Source: an uncultured Bacteroidota bacterium
GTDB lineage: Bacteria > Bacteroidota > Bacteroidia > Bacteroidales > F082
Direction: 5' to 3'
Assembly (NCBI GenBank): GCA_900542475.1
Contig: UQNO01000010.1
Coordinates: 1 to 56,356 of the forward strand
DNA length: 56,356 bases
Made by a program: the position numbers and the translations under genes. A model generated the notes under the pieces. It had not been told where the DNA came from. It did no database searches and saw nothing but the letters and a program-made list of their open reading frames with translations. Position 1 is the first letter of the stretch. Every line of letters begins with the position of its first letter. Positions 53,047 through 56,356 of this stretch are shown here, one piece after another.

Positions 53047-53553
53047 TCAGTCCATGTGTTTCTTAATCGGACCTTCAAAGGTAACAGTGAAGTTCTTGGG
53101 AGATGTTGTGAAACCGAGAAGAGGGCCTGCCACGCCGTCTGACTCTATCTTGTAGTTTGAGCCGGCTTTTGATATTGTCACGGTACCCGATTTGCAGTAT
53201 AAAACATCGCTGCCAAGCAGGAACATTCCTGACGCACCATCTTCTGGTTTAAGAGTGTATTCAAGTGAATCCAATGGAATTTCGGTGTGTCCGGTGAATG
53301 AGATTTTGTGAACGTTGGCGTCTCCGTCAGCCAATTCTATTGTCAAAATGTTTAGTTGAATATCATCGTAGTATTCGCCGGAAGTGATTTCGTACGACTG
53401 ATTGTCAAGAGTCATGATGCCCAATTTGCCGACTGGAGGAGTAATGTCGCCATCAGACGACGAGTTGTCTTTTTTACATCCCGTGAAAATCATGGCTAAT
53501 ATTGTTAATGCCATGAGCAGAAGCGTGTTTTTCCTTGAAATGTTTGTTTTCAT
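53047..53553 (-). CDS. Lipoprotein of unknown function
   Basis: 168 residues. The lipoprotein signal ends in AMIFTGC and is followed by KKDNSSSDGD. The body is beta-rich (LGIMTLDNQSYEITSGEY, YKIESDGVAGPLLGFTTSPK) without a family I recognise. It splits the suf locus between sufD and sufS but has its own promoter box (53577-53584) and is probably unrelated to Fe-S assembly. The 180 bp after its stop hold the sufS promoter and nothing else recognised. Confidence 0.7.
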   Translation of the reverse strand: MKTNISRKNTLLLMALTILAMIFTGCKKDNSSSDGDITPPVGKLGIMTLDNQSYEITSGEYYDDIQLNILTIELADGDANVHKISFTGHTEIPLDSLEYTLKPEDGASGMFLLGSDVLYCKSGTVTISKAGSNYKIESDGVAGPLLGFTTSPKNFTVTFEGPIKKHMD

Positions 53554-53576
53554 GATATTATGTGTTTAACTTTTTG

Positions 53577-53584
53577 CAAAGATA
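53577..53584 (-). promoter_or_regulatory. Promoter -7 box of the 53047 lipoprotein gene
   Basis: TATCTTTG on the minus strand, 23 bp before the ATG, and just after the sufD stop. Confidence 0.6.
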
Positions 53585-53593
53585 ATAAAAAAA

Positions 53594-54427
53594 TCATATT
53601 TTATCCAGGTCAATCTTAAAAACTTTTTCTGTGTTGCTGCATTGGAATATGCATGTGTCGCAACTTGAAAGTTCGCCTTTCAGACGGCGTTTTATCATGT
53701 CGTCGATGCTGTCGTGGACGCTTTCGATTTTGATGTTGTTGCTTATTTCCGCGGCGAAAGCGTACATCAGAAGCATTCTTGCGTCTTCTTTCTTGATGCC
53801 GCGCTGACGCATGTAGAACATTGCGTCTTGGTCGAGTTGTCCGGTGGATGTGCCGTGCGAGCATTTCACGTCGTCGGCGTAAATCTCGAGGAACGGCATG
53901 GTGTTAATCTTCGCCTTGTCGGTCAAGATGATGTTGCTGTTATTCTGATACGCATTGGTTTTTTGAGCGTTTGGCGCTACCATGACATGGCCGTTGAACA
54001 CCGCGGAGGCCTCGTCGTCGAGAATGCCCTTGAACTTCTCGTTGCTTGAGCAGTTCGGCACATTGTGGTTTATTTTCATGAGGTTCTCAACGTGTTGTTT
54101 TTTGTCGAGAATATACAGACCGTAAATCTGTATGTCGGCGCCTTCGCCGTCAAGGTTGACGTTGATGTTGTTTTTAACCCAGCCGCTGTTGAACGTCACG
54201 ATGACGAAGTGCACGCGGCTGTTGCGCGCCTGCTTGATATTGATGTGCGTCGTGAGCTCCGAGTCGTCGTTCAGATTCTGAATCCTGTACAGCTCCAGCG
54301 CGGAGTTCTCCTCCATCACGATGTCGCACTGTTCTTCGTTGGAGCGCAGATGGCCGCTGTCGTCGAGGATGACAAGCTGTCTGCTCTGGTTTTTTCCGAC
54401 TGTTATGTTGTTTTCAAGATAAGCCAT
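53594..54427 (-). CDS. sufD: Short SufD, Fe-S scaffold complex subunit
   Basis: 277 residues, against about 420-450 for most SufD proteins. The right-handed beta-helix core is present: INIKQARNSRVHFVIV, KFKGILDDEASAVFNGHVMV, TNAYQNNSNIILTDKAKINT, PFLEIYADDVKCSHGTSTGQL, and the helical end DARMLLMYAFAAEI. The usual N-terminal helical domain is missing, and sufC ends 11 bp upstream, so no room remains for it. The C-terminus holds a Cys cluster CDTCIFQC. It should pair with SufB in SufBC2D. Confidence 0.92.
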   Translation of the reverse strand: MAYLENNITVGKNQSRQLVILDDSGHLRSNEEQCDIVMEENSALELYRIQNLNDDSELTTHINIKQARNSRVHFVIVTFNSGWVKNNINVNLDGEGADIQIYGLYILDKKQHVENLMKINHNVPNCSSNEKFKGILDDEASAVFNGHVMVAPNAQKTNAYQNNSNIILTDKAKINTMPFLEIYADDVKCSHGTSTGQLDQDAMFYMRQRGIKKEDARMLLMYAFAAEISNNIKIESVHDSIDDMIKRRLKGELSSCDTCIFQCSNTEKVFKIDLDKI

Positions 54428-54438
54428 TGTGGTAACTG

Positions 54439-55191
54439 TTAGAGTTTCAATTCCTTAACCCATTCGTAACCCTTTTCTTCGAGTTCGAGTGCAAGCTTCT
54501 TGTCGCCGGATTTCACTATCCTGCCGTCGTACATCACATGCACGAAATCGGGTACTATGTAATCCAGAAGTCGTTGATAATGAGTGATTACCACGAAAGC
54601 GTTATGCTCATTGTGAAGTTGGTTCACGCCGTTTGCCACGATTCTCAAGGCGTCGATATCCAAGCCCGAGTCGGTCTCGTCGAGTATAGAGAGTTCCGGT
54701 TCGAGCATTGCCATCTGGAAGATTTCGTTTTTCTTCTTCTCGCCGCCTGAAAAGCCGACGTTCACATAACGGTTTTGCAGTTTCTCTGTGATTTCCACCA
54801 TCGCCTGTTTCTGTTTCATCATCTTGGTGAAATCAATCATCGACATTGGTGGAAGTCCTTGATATTCACGTTTTGAGTTGACGGCTGTGCGCATAAAGTT
54901 TTGCATAGAGACTCCCGGGATTTCCACTGGATATTGGAAGCTCAGGAAGATGCCGAGGTTGGCGCGTTCTTCCGCTGCCATTCCGACGATGTTCTGTCCT
55001 TTGTACCAGATTTCGCCTTCGGTTATCTCGTAGCCTTCGCGTCCTGTCAACGCAGCCGCCCATGTGCTCTTGCCCGTCCCGTTAGGACCCATGATGGCGT
55101 GAATCTCGCCCTCGTTCACTCCGAGGTTGAAGCCTTTTAATATTTCCTTGCCTCCGATTGAGACATGCAAGTTCTTGATATTTAATAACAT
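54439..55191 (-). CDS. sufC: Fe-S assembly ATPase SufC
   Basis: 250 residues. ABC-type ATPase of the SufBCD scaffold. Walker A GPNGTGKSTWAAAL, Q-loop FLSFQYPVEIPGVSM, signature FSGGEKKKNEIFQMA, Walker B LSILDETDSGLDIDAL (the D-E-T-D-S-G-L-D form specific to SufC) and VITHYQRLL. The first 10 bases overlap the end of the methyltransferase gene, so expression is tied to it. Confidence 0.97.
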   Translation of the reverse strand: MLLNIKNLHVSIGGKEILKGFNLGVNEGEIHAIMGPNGTGKSTWAAALTGREGYEITEGEIWYKGQNIVGMAAEERANLGIFLSFQYPVEIPGVSMQNFMRTAVNSKREYQGLPPMSMIDFTKMMKQKQAMVEITEKLQNRYVNVGFSGGEKKKNEIFQMAMLEPELSILDETDSGLDIDALRIVANGVNQLHNEHNAFVVITHYQRLLDYIVPDFVHVMYDGRIVKSGDKKLALELEEKGYEWVKELKL

Positions 55192-56051
55192 GTTGTATAT
55201 TTGTTTTGATTTTTTTGCGTTTGTTTTTCAAAAAGCATCAATTCACATTCTCGTAATTGTTCTTTTACTTGTTCATAATACTCTGATTTTATTTCTATTC
55301 CGATACTGTTTCTATGCATTCTTTGAGCAACAAAGTTTGTTGTCCCGCTACCCATAAATGGATCTAAAACAATATCTTCTTCTTTTGTGAATAGTTTAAT
55401 GAACCATTCAGGTAACGATTCCGGGAATGCGGCACTGTGTCTCTTGTTACCACACTCGGTAGCTAAATATAAAACATTTGTCGGATATGCCATATCCCTT
55501 CCTTCCCAGTTGGAAATGTTTTTCCCAAAGCCGCTGCCAACTTTTGAATTATCACGTGTTTTGTCAGTATCGCTTAAATTCTTTAATCTTGATTTTGCCC
55601 AATCTCCCGTGGGAACCATTACTGATTCCTGATACATATTAAATTTCTTACTTTTGTTAAATTGCAATAATCTTTCCCAAGCATCACGGAAACGATTTGG
55701 CCATTTACCAGGATAACAATTCTTTTTATGCCAAATAAATTCTTCTGTCCATAGCCATCCTTGTTTTCGCATTTCAAGAATCAACTCTAAAACATAAGTG
55801 CTTCTTTCGCCATTTTGGACTTTTTCTTTTATGTTAAGTATAAAAGTTCCTGTTGGTTTTAGAACGCGTAACAATTCTTTTGTTATTGGCAAGAACCATT
55901 CTACATAATGATTTACGGAAACACCTCCGTATGTAGTCTTTCTTTGGTCGGCATACGGCGGAGATGTTACAATTAAGTCAACATAATTGTCGGGCATTTG
56001 TTTTAATTGTTCCAAACAATCTCCATGTAATATTTCTGCAAATATTTCCAT
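55182..56051 (-). CDS. Site-specific DNA methyltransferase, beta class (probable N4-cytosine)
   Basis: 289 residues from the Met at 56051 (MEIFAEILHGDCLEQL). Motif IV TSPPYAD at 29-35 comes before motif I DPFMGSGTT at 230-238, the beta-class order; the TSPPY form is usual for N4-cytosine enzymes. Between them NHYVEWFLPITKELLRVLKP and FILNIKEK fit the family. The frame is open 98 codons further upstream, but that part is the shadow of sufB. No restriction endonuclease gene is adjacent. The gene is visibly richer in A and T than sufB and sufC around it, and it sits between them with a 17-bp gap and a 10-bp overlap, which suggests acquisition by transfer. Confidence 0.92.
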   Translation of the reverse strand: MEIFAEILHGDCLEQLKQMPDNYVDLIVTSPPYADQRKTTYGGVSVNHYVEWFLPITKELLRVLKPTGTFILNIKEKVQNGERSTYVLELILEMRKQGWLWTEEFIWHKKNCYPGKWPNRFRDAWERLLQFNKSKKFNMYQESVMVPTGDWAKSRLKNLSDTDKTRDNSKVGSGFGKNISNWEGRDMAYPTNVLYLATECGNKRHSAAFPESLPEWFIKLFTKEEDIVLDPFMGSGTTNFVAQRMHRNSIGIEIKSEYYEQVKEQLRECELMLFEKQTQKNQNKYTTCY

Positions 56052-56068
56052 TCTTTTTAATCTCTCTC

Positions 56069-56356
56069 TTATCCGACACTTCCCTCCAATGTGATGTTCA
56101 ACAATTTCTGTGCTTCGACGGCAAACTCCATCGGCAGTTTGTTCAGTACGTCTTTTGCGTAGCCGTTGACTATCAATCCGATGGCTTTTTCTGTAGGAAT
56201 GCCTCTCTGGTTGCAATAGAACAGTTGGTCTTCCGAGATTTTTGATGTTGTAGCCTCGTGTTCCAATATACTGCTGTCGTTGCCGCATTCCACGTATGGC
56301 CATGTGTGTGCGCCGCATTTGTCGCCAAGAAGCAAAGAGTCGCATTGCGAGAAGTT
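56069..56356 (-). CDS. sufB: Fe-S scaffold subunit SufB, C-terminal part (cut by window end)
   Basis: The last 95 residues of SufB. NFSQCDSLLLGDKCGAHTWP, LEHEATTSKISEDQLFYCNQ, GLIVNGYAKDVLNKLPMEF and the end NITLEGSVG match the conserved C-terminus, including the Cys-rich GDKCGAHT segment close to the cluster-assembly site. The 5' part lies beyond the window. It is followed after 17 bp by the methyltransferase. Confidence 0.96.
   Translation of the reverse strand, partial: NFSQCDSLLLGDKCGAHTWPYVECGNDSSILEHEATTSKISEDQLFYCNQRGIPTEKAIGLIVNGYAKDVLNKLPMEFAVEAQKLLNITLEGSVG

Noticed and set aside
56052..56345. N-terminal 98-codon extension of the methyltransferase frame
   Set aside because: It overlaps the conserved C-terminal codons of sufB in another frame and has no methyltransferase character; the family start is at 56051.

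Overview
The window looks like a chromosomal segment of a member of the Bacteroidota, most likely the Bacteroidales. Support: Bacteroidota-type promoter boxes (TAnnTTTG) stand in front of many genes; there is a MurF-alanine racemase fusion, a TonB-type receptor with surface lipoproteins, a type IX secretion C-terminal domain, DUF4296 and DUF5689 lipoproteins, and almost no Shine-Dalgarno signals. No rRNA, prophage, transposase or CRISPR array is visible. No genus can be named from sequence reading alone.

Layout. 1-6.1 kb: era, initiator tRNA-Met, an Omp28-like lipoprotein and a DUF6029-like outer-membrane protein, separated by two large blocks of a GTCATTTCGA...TCGAAATGAC repeat. 6.1-15.5 kb: a TlpA-like thioredoxin and manA, an M20 amidohydrolase, a LOG-family protein, a P-loop kinase/dCMP deaminase fusion, pdxA, the murF-alr fusion and a secreted endonuclease/exonuclease/phosphatase (EEP) protein. 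15.7-20.7 kb: TonB-type receptor plus two lipoproteins with predicted OB-fold domains, divergent from the EEP gene. 20.7-23.7 kb: tight operon of a dolichol-phosphate-mannose-type glycosyltransferase, dihydroorotase, a MORN-like lipoprotein and tadA. 23.7-31 kb: leucyl aminopeptidase, kdtA, small surface proteins, an M16 peptidase, lptB and kdsD. 31-38.2 kb: recQ, uvrC, thiL, a CAT tRNA, one more repeat element and dusB. 38.2-44.7 kb: a wrecked AAA_14/DUF4143 ATPase gene between inverted repeats, then mfd, tatA, tatC and a MATE transporter. 44.8-50.5 kb: a two-gene cassette of small proteins, a serine hydrolase, a type IX-secreted protein, a tRNA-Ala and pdxST with a structured leader. 50.5-56.4 kb: the suf iron-sulfur genes on the minus strand (sufB end, sufC, a short sufD, sufS, sufE, sufT), with a DNA methyltransferase gene embedded between sufB and sufC.

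The main signals for a second look are: (1) the dispersed repeat, which forms a seven-copy array with a 143-bp period, always faces the same way relative to the 3' ends of minus-strand genes, and has inserted in frame into sufS and murF-alr; (2) three housekeeping genes (murF-alr, mfd, dusB) with exactly four bases between the promoter -7 box and the ATG, predicting leaderless mRNAs; (3) the divergent EEP nuclease and TonB receptor/OB-fold lipoprotein locus, a plausible surface system for capturing and degrading nucleic acids; (4) the methyltransferase inside the suf operon; (5) a pdxST leader with a 10-bp stem that overlaps a 25-codon reading frame.
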